NCBI RefSeq assembly: GCF_900114715.1
Contig: NZ_FOTY01000001.1
Coordinates: 1-64,000 of the forward strand
Length of the DNA stretch: 64,000 nt
Source of the DNA: Salibacterium qingdaonense
GTDB taxonomy: Bacteria; Bacillota; Bacilli; Bacillales; Marinococcaceae
Reading direction: 5' to 3'
The notes under the pieces are model-generated. The model saw nothing but the letters and a program-made list of their open reading frames with translations. It was not told the origin of the DNA and ran no database searches. This document shows, in pieces, positions 1 through 7,996 of the stretch. Made by a program: the position numbers and the translations under genes. Numbering within the stretch: the first letter of the stretch is position 1; each line of letters opens with the position of its first letter.

Positions 1-2
1 AA

Positions 3-200
3 CAATCTACGATATTTTGTTCCCAATTCGATATTGATGGATGGTATGAAAAGCTGGGAGACGGCACCTTGGCAGAAGCCATTCTAGACCGTATTGTCCA
101 TGATTCGTATGACATTTTTCTTGATGGAAAAGTATCCATGCGGGAACGTTTTGGCGTTCAACAAGAAAAGGAACAGGAAGAGAGCAACGCTCTCTTGTAG
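3..200 (+). CDS. istB: IS21-family helper ATPase IstB, C-terminal fragment (cut by window start)
   Basis: The first 65 codons in frame 3 read as the C-terminal end of an IstB-type AAA+ transposition helper. The stretch TIFCSQFDIDGWYEKLGD and the later LAEAILDRIVHDSY and MRERFG are typical of the last domain of IS21-family IstB proteins, which bind ATP and assist the IstA transposase. The ATPase motifs lie outside the window. The gene stops at TAG 198-200, is followed by a strong terminator, and lies upstream of repeats that mark the right end of the element, which supports the assignment. Whether the element is intact cannot be seen. Confidence 0.85.
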   Translation, partial: QSTIFCSQFDIDGWYEKLGDGTLAEAILDRIVHDSYDIFLDGKVSMRERFGVQQEKEQEESNALL

Positions 201-211
201 AAACAATAATG

Positions 212-255
212 AAAAACGGGTGAAACCACAAAAATACTGGTTTCACCCGTTTTTT
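212..255 (+). terminator. Rho-independent terminator after istB
   Basis: A perfect 14-bp stem (215-228 with 238-251, starting AACGGGTGAAACC) with a 9-nt loop is followed by a T run. It begins 14 nt after the istB stop codon. Confidence 0.85.
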
Positions 256-259
256 GAAA

Positions 260-350
260 GTGGTAAAAAGCACCGCATAAAGTGGTACATTTATCCGCAA
301 AAGGTGGTAAAAAAGATGGCATAAGTGGTAAAAGTCGTCCGCCGTACTCA
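260..350. mobile_element. Right terminal region of an IS21-family element with four spaced end repeats
   Basis: The motif GTGGTAAAA or GTGGTACAT begins at 260, 282, 304 and 325, that is every 21-22 bp. Multiple short repeats near the ends are typical of IS21-family elements and serve as IstA binding sites. The last repeat runs into GTCGTCCGCCGTACTCA ending at 350; the terminal CA fits the TG...CA ends of this family. The exact boundary at 350 is inferred. The left end and any target duplication are outside the window. Confidence 0.7.
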
Positions 351-446
351 CCCGGGAATGAAACGACCCGCGCTCAATTCTCGGTCTTCATCTCCAACAC
401 GCTGGACTGGATGGAAAATCAATAAAAGAAACCCGGTATAAAACGA

Positions 447-487
447 ATAAAAGACGGAGCGGACATTCATCCCGCTCCGTCTTTTAA
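447..487 (-). terminator. Terminator downstream of the 142-codon minus-strand gene
   Basis: AAAAGACGGAGCGG (449-462) pairs with CCGCTCCGTCTTTT (472-485). Read on the minus strand the stem is followed by a T-rich run, so it can end transcription of the gene at 502-930. Bases 351-446, between the IS end and this hairpin, show nothing recognisable. Confidence 0.75.
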
Positions 488-501
488 CGATGTACTTTAT
501 T

Positions 502-930
502 CTACCATGCTTCTTCTCCGTCAGCTTCGTCATCTCCGTCATCCTGGCGTTCTTTCAGTAAATCTATCGCAGACTCCAGATACATCACATAAGCTCCTTC
601 TTCTTCCTCTTCCACATTGCCTGGAATAAGGCGCTGCAGCCGTTCAAAATTATCGATAATCATGTAGCGGTCCACGTTGCGGCTGGTGAGGACATTATCA
701 AGCCATTCGGTATAGTTCAGGAAGAATTCAATATTATCCATCTCGTATGTCGCTTCGAGGTTATCGAGATGGTACGCATTTTCCTGCTGCAGTCTCTCCA
801 GCTCCTGTTCACTTTCCTGTTCTTCAAGGTCCTCCAAAAGATTCGGAAACGCATCGTATATTTCACCAACGACTTCGCGTATAATCGTTTCTCTTGCCAT
901 ATCATTCACTAGTTCGTCACAACCTTCCAC
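502..930 (-). CDS. Acidic hypothetical protein
   Basis: Reads as 142 codons from a GTG at 930, or 132 from ATG at 900 (MARETIIREV). Neither start has a convincing Shine-Dalgarno sequence; the ATG seems more natural because the protein then begins with a helical segment. The product is small, very acidic and predicted mostly alpha-helical, with an EQESEQELERLQQE stretch that could form a short coiled coil and an acidic C-terminal tail (DDGDDEADGEEAW). There is no signal peptide or membrane segment. I do not recognise a family. A terminator lies directly downstream and the acetyltransferase gene at 1028 is divergent, so it is a single-gene unit. Confidence 0.7.
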   Translation of the reverse strand: MEGCDELVNDMARETIIREVVGEIYDAFPNLLEDLEEQESEQELERLQQENAYHLDNLEATYEMDNIEFFLNYTEWLDNVLTSRNVDRYMIIDNFERLQRLIPGNVEEEEEGAYVMYLESAIDLLKERQDDGDDEADGEEAW

Positions 931-1027
931 GTCTTGTGTTTATTCAATGTAACATATGTACCGGAGGAAGTGTAAGAAACCAGTGCGCTGTGATATGATC
1001 GTGAAAAAATGGAGGGGGAATGGGTAA

Positions 1028-1576
1028 ATGTTTTTATACCAGATGAATGAAAGCACCACATTGAAAATGCTCGATAGGAACGATACCGAGGCATTGTTTT
1101 CTTTAACCCGGAAATATGCTGAAGAGTTGAAAACATGGCTGCCCTGGGTGGAGCATACAACAACCCCAGCCGACACGAAAGCCTTTATCCGTTCGGCGAT
1201 GCAGCAGTTCGCGGACGGGAACGGCTGGCAGGCGGGGATTTGGTATGATGGTGAGTTGGCGGGGGTTATTGGTTTTCATTATATCGATGAGGTCAACCGG
1301 GCAGCGAGCATTGGTTACTGGATAGCCCCGCCCTTTGAAAAACGCGGCCTGGTCACGACATCGTGCCGGGCGTTACTGGCGCATGCGTTCGATGAGCTGG
1401 ATCTGCACCGGGTTGAAATCAAAGCCGCAAAAGCCAATGAGAAAAGCCGCGCTGTCCCCGCCCGCCTTGGGTTTCAGGAGGAAGGACGGCTCCGGGGAGC
1501 GGAGCGGGTGAACGGGACGTATCTTGACGTTATCGTCTACAGCATGCTGCAGGAAGAATGGAAAAGAAGGGGATGA
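1028..1576 (+). CDS. GNAT acetyltransferase, RimL/YdaF-like
   Basis: A 182-residue cytoplasmic N-acetyltransferase of the RimJ/RimL type, close in length and motif order to Bacillus subtilis YdaF (183 aa). The acetyl-CoA loop is seen in ASIGYWIAPPFEKRGLV (93-109), where R106-G form the pyrophosphate-binding turn, and the C-terminal ANEKSRAVPARLGFQEEG (136-153) is the usual GNAT motif B region. The family acetylates ribosomal protein N-termini or small amines; the substrate here is unknown. ATG at 1028 is preceded by GGAGGGGG at 1011-1018. It converges on uvsE with only 5 nt between the stop codons and no terminator in between. Confidence 0.9.
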   Translation: MFLYQMNESTTLKMLDRNDTEALFSLTRKYAEELKTWLPWVEHTTTPADTKAFIRSAMQQFADGNGWQAGIWYDGELAGVIGFHYIDEVNRAASIGYWIAPPFEKRGLVTTSCRALLAHAFDELDLHRVEIKAAKANEKSRAVPARLGFQEEGRLRGAERVNGTYLDVIVYSMLQEEWKRRG

Positions 1577-1581
1577 GGGAA

Positions 1582-2538
1582 TTACCATTCCAATATTCCC
1601 TCATCCATCCGCTTGACGCCCCGAATGGATGTTAAGTCTTCCACGAGCTGCAGCATGGCCCGGTCTTTCTCCTTGGCTTCAATCATGACATCCACGTCCC
1701 GCCCGCACCGTTTCAGCGCCTGCAGAAACGGCTGGACAAATGAGGGGTCGACGAAGTCCGCGTGGCTTCGGAATTCCTCGTCCGACCTGGGTGAGGAAAG
1801 ATGAATTTTCGGTGGTACATTCCGGTTTTCCCACGTGGCGAAAAAACGGGGAAGAATGTCGTAGAGTGATTCTTCCATCGTTTTATTAGCCTCATAGTGA
1901 TGATAATCAAACATCATGGGGAGGTTCTGGGTTTCGCATATATTCAGCACTTCAGAGGCTGTATACGTTTTATCATCGTTTTCGAGAGTCATCTGTTCTT
2001 TCACGGCGGCAGGCACCTTCTTGATGTTTTCGTGGAAGCGGTCGACTGCGGTCTTTTTATGCCCGTACGCCCCGCCGACATGAAGATTGATATAAGCTTC
2101 ATCCGAAAGGCCCATCGCTTCCAGCACACGGTAATGATAATTCATGTCAGTCACAGCGTTGTCGGTCACCTGACCTTTATCGCTTGTGAACAGAGTGAAC
2201 TGGTTTGGATGAAAGCTGGTGCGCAGCTGATGGGTTTTGACCAGTCTTCCGATTTCTTCATAAAGATCCCGGAACGGCGTGATATAATCCCATTCCACTT
2301 CCGGATGGGTCGCCAGCGGCACTAGAGATGACGAGAAACGGTAAAGCGGAATACGGTGGGCGATATTGAAATGAAGGGCCCGGATCGTATTCTCAAGATT
2401 GCTGCGGGTGATGCGTTGGAGTTTCTCCGTCCGGTCCGGCTCCTTCATGGAAGACCAGTTTTTGTAAGTCATCGTTCCGGCAGGAGAGGCGTTCCAGAGT
2501 GATAACGCATGGGATACATAACCAAATCGTAAAATCAT
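1582..2538 (-). CDS. uvsE: UV DNA damage endonuclease UvsE
   Basis: A 318-residue UVDE-family endonuclease, which nicks DNA 5' of cyclobutane dimers and 6-4 photoproducts in a metal-dependent way. The family's TIM-barrel metal motifs are visible: SFHPNQF (108-114), INLHVGGAYGHK (150-161), LENDD (185-189), FDYHHY (210-215) and KIHLSS (244-249). The reading frame stays open upstream to 2646, but ATG at 2538 (MILRFGYVSH) matches the family N-terminus and length and has AGGAGC at the right distance, so it is chosen. The MFS gene lies 109 nt upstream on the same strand. This repair gene fits a strongly irradiated or surface habitat. Confidence 0.95.
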   Translation of the reverse strand: MILRFGYVSHALSLWNASPAGTMTYKNWSSMKEPDRTEKLQRITRSNLENTIRALHFNIAHRIPLYRFSSSLVPLATHPEVEWDYITPFRDLYEEIGRLVKTHQLRTSFHPNQFTLFTSDKGQVTDNAVTDMNYHYRVLEAMGLSDEAYINLHVGGAYGHKKTAVDRFHENIKKVPAAVKEQMTLENDDKTYTASEVLNICETQNLPMMFDYHHYEANKTMEESLYDILPRFFATWENRNVPPKIHLSSPRSDEEFRSHADFVDPSFVQPFLQALKRCGRDVDVMIEAKEKDRAMLQLVEDLTSIRGVKRMDEGILEW

Positions 2539-2647
2539 TGCAGGGCTCCTTTTGTGAAAGAGTAAGATCTTCGTATGTTTAACAATAGTGCTGGCATACC
2601 CGAAGCGGTGTCCTTGAAAACGTAAGATTCGCGCCGCTGTAAACACA

Positions 2648-4006
2648 TTACGGGGAAACGGCCGGCCTTTGGTTTCTACCCGGAATTCTTATCGAAAGTC
2701 CTGTGACAACAGCGCAAAAGATAAGAGAAACCACCGCGACCTTATGGAGCTGATCGATCGTCATAGCTCCGGTGAAAAAGATGCCGAGAACGCTGGAAGA
2801 CAGAATGGCACCGAGGTAACGGCTCGTCTGGAAAAGACCCGAGGCGGAGCCTGTATCTTCGGCACGAACTTGTTCAAACAGTGCCCGCTGCATGGAGATA
2901 TTGTTAAAACCGCTGCTCATACCAAGTATGATCATTATCGCAATCAGCCATCCAAGCGGAGAGTGATTATGGAACGTGAGCATCAAGACCGTACCTGCGG
3001 TCAGTGTGCCCGCGCCCAGAAGAAGCGGAACCTTGGCACCAAAACGGTCAACGAGTTTTCCGGTAAGCGGAGCGATAATGATTCCCATGCCGGCGAGAGA
3101 AAGCATAACAAGTCCCGTCTTTTGTTCGTCCAATCCGCGGACCTGCTGCAGGTAGGCAGGAAGCCCGAAGAAGTACGTGTAATAGACAAGGCTGATGCAG
3201 ATAAACTGAGCATAAACCAGCGTAGTGTTGTAGTTTTTCTTTAAGGTAAGAACATCGATAAAAGGCTCCTGTTTTCGTTTTTCATACAGATAAAATACAA
3301 CCGCCGTCACAGCGCTGATCCCAAACATAAACCAGGCGGGGTCCTTTTCAAGCGAAAGCAGGCCGAGAATCAAGGTGACTATGGCTGCGGCGAAAAGCCC
3401 TATCCCTGAAAAATCAATACGGCGGAGGTCGATGCGTCCGCTTCTGGTGTTCGGCAGAATAAACAGGGACAAGCTGAAAGAGACGATGATAAAAGGGAAG
3501 TTAATCAAAAATATGGCATGCCAGTCCCACCAGGAGAGGAGAAAGCCTCCGATGGAAGGACCGAATGCAGCAGATGTCGTTGCAAACAGTGACAGCCCCG
3601 CCAGTGCTTTCCCCTGGCCTTGTGTCACATGCCCCCGTATCATCAACATGGCGCTTGGGTAAAGCGTGGAACTACCCAGTGCCTGAAGAGCCCGACATAT
3701 GAGCAGAAACATCAGATTCGGCGAAAAAACAGCAAGCAGGGAAGCCAATGCAGAAATGGCCAGACCGCTTAAAAATAACCGTTTTGCTCCGAACATATCC
3801 CCGAGCTTTCCCATGACCGGCTGGGCGGCGGCGCTTGTTAAGTAAAAAATGGAGACGAGCCAGGAAGCCGCCGCAAAAGTAAGCGAAAACTCGTCCTGGA
3901 GCCGGGTTAATGCGACCGAAATCATGGAGGAGTTTAATGGATTTAAGAGAGTGCCCAGGCCGATTGTGACGACAAGGAGCCAGGGTCTTTTTATCGCGTT
4001 AGTCAT
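2648..4006 (-). CDS. MFS drug exporter, DHA2-like
   Basis: A 452-residue major facilitator with about 12-14 hydrophobic helices. The motif-A signature occurs in the first half (GKLGDMFGAKR) and again in the second (GKLVDRFGAK). The N-terminal segment WLVVTIGLGTLLNPLNSSMI followed by ALTRLQDEF resembles the DHA2 multidrug and antibiotic exporters such as LmrB/YcnB, which are proton antiporters of hydrophobic compounds in the cytoplasmic membrane. ATG at 4006 follows AGGTGGT on the minus strand. There is no adjacent TetR-type regulator, so the substrate cannot be guessed from context. It may be cotranscribed with uvsE, which lies 109 nt downstream. Confidence 0.9.
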   Translation of the reverse strand: MTNAIKRPWLLVVTIGLGTLLNPLNSSMISVALTRLQDEFSLTFAAASWLVSIFYLTSAAAQPVMGKLGDMFGAKRLFLSGLAISALASLLAVFSPNLMFLLICRALQALGSSTLYPSAMLMIRGHVTQGQGKALAGLSLFATTSAAFGPSIGGFLLSWWDWHAIFLINFPFIIVSFSLSLFILPNTRSGRIDLRRIDFSGIGLFAAAIVTLILGLLSLEKDPAWFMFGISAVTAVVFYLYEKRKQEPFIDVLTLKKNYNTTLVYAQFICISLVYYTYFFGLPAYLQQVRGLDEQKTGLVMLSLAGMGIIIAPLTGKLVDRFGAKVPLLLGAGTLTAGTVLMLTFHNHSPLGWLIAIMIILGMSSGFNNISMQRALFEQVRAEDTGSASGLFQTSRYLGAILSSSVLGIFFTGAMTIDQLHKVAVVSLIFCAVVTGLSIRIPGRNQRPAVSP

Positions 4007-4232
4007 GATAAGACCACCTGATTTATATGAAAGTGCCCCTATTCTATCATATGTGCAGGGACGGTACTGTAGTCAAACGGTAGTTTTAACTCATAAGGAC
4101 ATGGTAATGGAAAGGTAGAAAGACAAACAAAGGAAGATATTCATTGAGCAGGCAGGTTACAGAAATAACGGCATAGAATTCTAAGAATGGTGATGCTGAT
4201 CTTATCATTATTGTAAAAGTTGTGAGGAAGAG

Positions 4233-4532
4233 GTGGTGGAAGTGCCGAAATGCCAAACCTGCGGTGAAACATGGAACTGGAAGGAGTCTTATTTCTATGA
4301 GCACGGGAAGTCCTGTCCGTATTGCGGAACGAAGCAGTATGCCGACCGGCAGAGCCGAAACATGCAGATGATGCTCCTCCTTCTCATCACGCTTCCTGTA
4401 CTGCTTCCTGCCTTTCTGGACTTGTCCCTGCCGGTTACGTTCAGCGTCCTTCTTGGTGCCTTTCTTCTCTGCAGCGCGGTGTACCCGTTTTTGCTGCGGT
4501 TGAGCAGTAAAGAGGAGGGGACAAAGAGATGA
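4233..4532 (+). CDS. Small zinc-ribbon membrane protein (CXXC...CXXC type)
   Basis: About 96-99 residues. The N-terminus has two CxxC pairs (CQTC and CPYC, 17 residues apart) that probably bind one zinc ion, followed by two hydrophobic segments, MLLLLITLPVLLPAFLDL and a second ending AVYPFLLRL. It resembles the short Bacilli family named for CXXC-20-CXXC. Starts possible at GTG 4233, 4236 or 4242; the last has AGGTGG 5 nt upstream and begins just before the first cysteine, so it may be correct. The stop overlaps the start of the next gene by 4 nt (ATGA), so the two form an operon. Function unknown. Confidence 0.75.
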   Translation: MVEVPKCQTCGETWNWKESYFYEHGKSCPYCGTKQYADRQSRNMQMMLLLLITLPVLLPAFLDLSLPVTFSVLLGAFLLCSAVYPFLLRLSSKEEGTKR

Positions 4533-5059
4533 CACAAAGAAACAAAGGTATCATAAAATGGAGCGCCGCCGCAGCAGGAATCACTGCCTATGCATTCATT
4601 GTTCTTCTTATGGCTGGTTTTTTCACGGAAGCCGCCAAGCTCGAAGCTGGAGCCCCGGTTTATGACTCGGCCGAACAGGCGGTAGAAGCCCATGTAGAAG
4701 AGGATGATATCAGAAAAAGCACTGCCTGGATAAAAACACCGGGAGGAGAGTATCTTATGGTCTCCGAAGTACGGGAGCATGCTTTCAGAATGGGGAAGGT
4801 GAGGGAATCGGAAGGGAAGTTTCAACCTGCTGTATTGTCGTCTTCCATTTCTCTTTTGGCAGCAGACGGCAGCTTGCTAAAAGGCACAGCAAGCGCAGAA
4901 ATTCTCCGTGGAGGTTCTTCTTCCGGCGCATACACGCTGCAAATCGGCATGGATCAACCGCATAAGCTACCGGACAGTAAGTTTGGATTTGATGTACTGG
5001 ATGAAGAAGGGACCAGTTTGGTGGAATCGGTGCAATTTGTGGATGGGACGAGACAATAG
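4529..5059 (+). CDS. Membrane-anchored or secreted hypothetical protein
   Basis: 176 residues. One hydrophobic segment near the N-terminus (WSAAAAGITAYAFIVLLMAGFF, roughly 11-32) follows a positive start, so the remaining 140 residues probably sit outside the membrane. The exported part looks like a beta-rich domain with no cysteines or known motif. It begins inside the stop codon of the zinc-ribbon protein (translational coupling), which suggests the two act together, for example as a small membrane pair. No family recognised. Confidence 0.7.
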   Translation: MTQRNKGIIKWSAAAAGITAYAFIVLLMAGFFTEAAKLEAGAPVYDSAEQAVEAHVEEDDIRKSTAWIKTPGGEYLMVSEVREHAFRMGKVRESEGKFQPAVLSSSISLLAADGSLLKGTASAEILRGGSSSGAYTLQIGMDQPHKLPDSKFGFDVLDEEGTSLVESVQFVDGTRQ

Positions 5060-5110
5060 CCTGTGGCACACGCTTCAAGCATAGATATTGGGGAAAACGA
5101 CAATTCTTAT

Positions 5111-5139
5111 TTAATATTTATTATAAAAAGTGTTATGAT
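5111..5139 (+). promoter_or_regulatory. Probable sigma-A promoter of the NifU-N gene
   Basis: TTAATA (5111-5116), a 17-nt spacer and TATGAT (5134-5139) match the -35 and -10 consensus at 4/6 and 5/6. It lies 50 nt upstream of the start at 5189. Confidence 0.5.
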
Positions 5140-5188
5140 AAGAAAAAGATAAGCATGATGTTAAGCGTGTGATCGAAAGGAGACTATA

Positions 5189-5449
5189 ATGGCTATTAAC
5201 GTACAGGCGGAACCAACGCCGAATCCGAATGCGATGAAGTTTACCGCGGACCGGAATTTGTTTGAAAAAAGCACGTCGCTGAAAAAAGGTGACGACACCG
5301 AACATGAACTCGCTCAGGCGTTACTGGAACTCGACGGCGTGGATAATATTTTCGGCGTCAACGATTTTGTAACGGTGAATAAAACGATGGATGCCGATTG
5401 GGATGACCTGACTCCGAAAGTGGAACAGGTTTTTGCGGAAGCGGAATAA
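5189..5449 (+). CDS. NifU N-terminal (Nfu_N) domain protein
   Basis: 86 residues covering a single Nfu N-terminal/scaffold-like domain. The family signature AEPTPNPNAMKF is present at residues 7-18 and the rest (FEKSTSLKKGD, ALLELDGVDNIFGVNDFVTV) is typical. The CxxC-bearing C-terminal Nfu domain that carries the Fe-S cluster is absent, so it is probably an accessory rather than a cluster carrier. ATG at 5189 follows GAAAGGAGAC. It has its own promoter and a strong terminator, so it is monocistronic. Confidence 0.85.
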   Translation: MAINVQAEPTPNPNAMKFTADRNLFEKSTSLKKGDDTEHELAQALLELDGVDNIFGVNDFVTVNKTMDADWDDLTPKVEQVFAEAE

Positions 5450-5463
5450 GTAATCGTCAGTAT

Positions 5464-5507
5464 TGCCCCGGCCTGTCTGGATGACAGCAGACCGGGGCTC
5501 TTTTTAT
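5464..5507 (+). terminator. Terminator after the NifU-N gene
   Basis: GCCCCGG and CCGGGGC (ending near 5499) form the base of a hairpin with a smaller inner stem, followed by CTCTTTTTAT. Confidence 0.85.
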
Positions 5508-5666
5508 GGACAATTTCAGAATGAAACTGTCCATAACCTGCGGGATTTGGGACAAAATCAGTGCACAGAGCTGGGAAAGTGTCTATAACTTTATTTTACC
5601 GGACAATTAGGAAGAAAAAATGTCTACAAAACGGATATACCGGACATTTTCCGCCCGGAACTGTCC
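5508..5666. repeat. Intergenic array A: four GGACA/TGTCY inverted pairs
   Basis: Eight alternating half-sites fill the convergent gap between the NifU-N gene and sleL. GGACA starts at 5508, 5550, 5601 and 5642; TGTCC or TGTCT starts at 5528, 5580, 5621 and 5662. Three of the four pairs span exactly 25 bp and the other 35 bp. The gaps between pairs are 16-17 bp. The right half-site extends to TGTCYAYAA. Start-to-start distances of 20-22 or 30 bp put all half-sites on roughly the same helix face. Confidence 0.7.
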
Positions 5667-5695
5667 ATTATCCCACTGCCTCCCCGGCCGTGTAT

Positions 5696-6985
5696 CTATA
5701 ACCGTTTATTCACCGTGAAATTTTCTTCGATCAACAGCCAGTTCTGCGGGAACTCCCAGCCGAGCACCCAGTAAAACATGCCGCGCAGCCCGTATTCTTT
5801 GATCATATTGAATTTCGCCTGCACGGTGCGCGCATCTTCAAACCAAACTTCATGCTGTGCGCCTGTTTCGTCATAATAGGTGAAATACGGGGACTGCGCG
5901 GTCTCGTCAAAGGAGATGGCTGCATTATACCGAAGCGCGAGCTGCAGTGCCTGCTGATGGTCGATTGCTTCGGCCTGCGTTTCCCCCTGCACAAACGGAA
6001 GGGTCCAGTCATAGCCGTAGAGCGGCATGCCGAGCATGATTTTATCCGACGGGATAAGGGTGAGGGCGTACTCAATGACGCGCTGCACCTGATCTACCGG
6101 GGCGACAGCGCGTGGCGGCCCGCCGGAATACCCCCATTCGTACGTCATAAGAAAAACAAAATCCGCCAGTTCCCCGTGTACAGCGTAGTCGTGTCCTTCG
6201 TATAGATCACCGGTCATGCCGGGCTCCACTTTCGGCGCAAGCGCACTGGAGAGAAGGTAGCCGTATTCATCAAGCCGCACGCGGGCCTCGCGCATCATCT
6301 CATTATACGCTTCCCTGTTCTCTGCTCCTACATATTCGAGATCAAAATCAATGCCGAGGAATCCTTTTTCCTGCATGATCTCGAGCGCTTCGTCAAGCAG
6401 ACGGTTCCGGCGCTCCTCATCCTGGAGAACCGCCGAGGCAAGTTCTGTACTGAACGCGCCGTCCTCAATATTTGTGATAACCATTAAGGGGACCACTCTG
6501 TTTTCGTACGCCGTATTAATAATAGCCTGGTCGTCCATCGGAGTCAGTGTGCCATCGCGGTTCATCTGATAACTGAACAGCTGCAGATAAGTGAGGTATT
6601 CGCCGGCTTCATTAACGACGCTCGTTGATTCATCCCCTGTAATGTCAGGGTTCAGGTAAGCGCCGACGTCCACCACCGGCTTCATCGGAACAGGGCGGTC
6701 GATGTACAACGGAAAACCAACCGGGAGTACAGCCGATAACGGCAGGTTGTTCAGACGCAGGATGAAATCGAACGGGACCCCGTAGCGCTGGCTGATCTCC
6801 CAGACACTCTCCCCGGGCATGACCCAGTGCAGCCGGCCTTCAAAAGGGATGACGAGCGTCTGCCCCACAACAAGGCGCGATGCTTCCGGGATCTGGTTGG
6901 CATCTCTTATGGTTTCAAACGGCACATTATACATCTGTCCGATTCCCCATAATGACTCGCCGGGCTGGACAACATGAATCTGCAT
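5696..6985 (-). CDS. sleL: Spore cortex-lytic N-acetylglucosaminidase SleL/YaaH
   Basis: 429 residues, essentially the length of Bacillus SleL/YaaH. Two LysM peptidoglycan-binding repeats occupy residues 2-46 and 52-96 (HVVQPGESLWGI and HWVMPGESVWEI). The rest is a GH18 domain whose catalytic signature GIDFDLEY is at 211-218, with E217 the acid. SleL-type enzymes cut muramic-lactam cortex fragments during spore germination and are deposited in the spore coat; they lack a signal peptide, as here. ATG at 6985 is preceded by AAAGGAG. Its presence implies the organism forms endospores. It is a single gene, convergent with the NifU-N gene across array A. Confidence 0.93.
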   Translation of the reverse strand: MQIHVVQPGESLWGIGQMYNVPFETIRDANQIPEASRLVVGQTLVIPFEGRLHWVMPGESVWEISQRYGVPFDFILRLNNLPLSAVLPVGFPLYIDRPVPMKPVVDVGAYLNPDITGDESTSVVNEAGEYLTYLQLFSYQMNRDGTLTPMDDQAIINTAYENRVVPLMVITNIEDGAFSTELASAVLQDEERRNRLLDEALEIMQEKGFLGIDFDLEYVGAENREAYNEMMREARVRLDEYGYLLSSALAPKVEPGMTGDLYEGHDYAVHGELADFVFLMTYEWGYSGGPPRAVAPVDQVQRVIEYALTLIPSDKIMLGMPLYGYDWTLPFVQGETQAEAIDHQQALQLALRYNAAISFDETAQSPYFTYYDETGAQHEVWFEDARTVQAKFNMIKEYGLRGMFYWVLGWEFPQNWLLIEENFTVNKRL

Positions 6986-7041
6986 GACTTGAATCTCCTT
7001 TCCCGAACTCTTTCTCCTCTTTGCATCTTATTCTTGTTACA

Positions 7042-7081
7042 GAAAAAAATAACCCGCTCCAGCACAAGGTGCCGAAGCGGG
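7042..7081 (-). terminator. Terminator of the rpiR-type gene
   Basis: On the minus strand CCCGCT and AGCGGG close a hairpin with an inner GGCAC/GTGCT helix, followed by TTATTTTTTT. It separates the regulator gene from sleL. Confidence 0.8.
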
Positions 7082-7118
7082 CATACATTTTCACCTGCCG
7101 TTTTCCTGAGGCTTCCAT

Positions 7119-7856
7119 TTAAACGTCTTGTCCCTGCTTTTTCTTATACACTTCCCGGGCTATTGTTTCGAGTAAGTAGATGACCGGCATCTGGGTCGTA
7201 ATGTTGGATCCGTGATGGACTTCTTCTGTGACGTAATAAGGGATTGTAAGATCAGCCATGGAGGCAATGGTGGAATGTTTCGTATTGGTAATGGCGATAA
7301 CTTTGCTGCCTTTTTCTTTTAGTTGATGAATGTGGGTGGTTGTATAACGATTTTCTCCAGAAACGGATAGAGCTATGGTGACACTGCGTTCCAGAACACG
7401 GGTGTGTATCGGATAGTAGGGGTCTTTAATGTATACCGAAAACGTCCCGAGGCTGGAAAAATAACGTGCCCCGTATTCCGCGAGGATACCGGAACTGCCA
7501 ATGCCGATAAATAATACATGATCGGCAGGCTGAATAATGTCTGCTGCTTTGTGAATGTTTTCATCCAGGTTTCCAGCCAATGTTCGTTCGAAAAATTCAC
7601 TGACGGCGTGCTTGGAATCTTTGACGGTGGCGGCTTCCGTGTTCTCAAGATGCAGTTTAAGCTTTACTTTGAATTCCGAAAAGCCTTCGCATCCGTTTTT
7701 ACGGCAGAACCGGAGGATGGTTGTTGTGGAAACATGGGTAGCCTCCGCCAATTCCCGGATCCGCATGTAGGCTGCTTTTTCCATATTTTTTGTGATGTAT
7801 TGATACAACGAGGTTTCCAGCTCGTTGTATGAGGCAATTTCTTCATTCGTAAACAT
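7119..7856 (-). CDS. RpiR/MurR-family transcriptional regulator
   Basis: 245 residues. An N-terminal HTH_6 domain (about 1-77, with VSTTTILRFCRKNGCEGFSE as recognition region) is followed by a SIS phosphosugar-binding domain (about 105-235, with GIGSSGILAEYGARYF). Such regulators sense a sugar phosphate; close family types are GlvR and YfiA. ATG at 7856 has AGGAGG upstream. It is divergent from an ABC transporter operon and two TGTAT...ATACA dyads lie between them, so it probably controls that operon and itself. The next downstream plus-strand gene after the transporter is a 6-phospho-beta-glucosidase, a plausible metabolic partner. Confidence 0.9.
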   Translation of the reverse strand: MFTNEEIASYNELETSLYQYITKNMEKAAYMRIRELAEATHVSTTTILRFCRKNGCEGFSEFKVKLKLHLENTEAATVKDSKHAVSEFFERTLAGNLDENIHKAADIIQPADHVLFIGIGSSGILAEYGARYFSSLGTFSVYIKDPYYPIHTRVLERSVTIALSVSGENRYTTTHIHQLKEKGSKVIAITNTKHSTIASMADLTIPYYVTEEVHHGSNITTQMPVIYLLETIAREVYKKKQGQDV

Positions 7857-7880
7857 GCGCCATCCTCCTTCTTCTATATG

Positions 7881-7900
7881 TGTATCATATCATAATACAG
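7881..7900. promoter_or_regulatory. Dyad operator candidate 1 (TGTAT-N10-ATACA)
   Basis: TGTATC...AATACAG lies 25 nt upstream of the regulator start. It resembles the second dyad at 7956 (both begin TGTATCA and end AATACAG), suggesting one protein binds both, most likely the RpiR-type regulator itself. Confidence 0.5.
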
Positions 7901-7941
7901 ATAAAAAAACATGACGTTACGTAAATAAAACAGGAGAAGAC

Positions 7942-7977
7942 TTTACTATATCAATTGTATCACATAAAATAATACAG
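7942..7977 (+). promoter_or_regulatory. Promoter of the ABC transporter operon with overlapping dyad operator
   Basis: TTTACT (7942-7947), 17-nt spacer, TAAAAT (7965-7970) form a sigma-A-like promoter. The dyad TGTATCA...AATACAG at 7956-7977 covers the -10 box, a layout that suits repression. Confidence 0.55.
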
Positions 7978-7996
7978 GTAGAACAAATAAGGAGAG

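Noticed and set aside
351-446. Gene fragment interrupted by the IS21 element
   Set aside because: No frame beyond about 27 codons and no recognisable protein remnant.
4086-4535. 149-codon minus-strand frame opposite the zinc-ribbon gene
   Set aside because: The plus-strand frame has paired CxxC motifs, membrane helices and coupling to the next gene, while the minus frame is low-complexity and lacks a start site.
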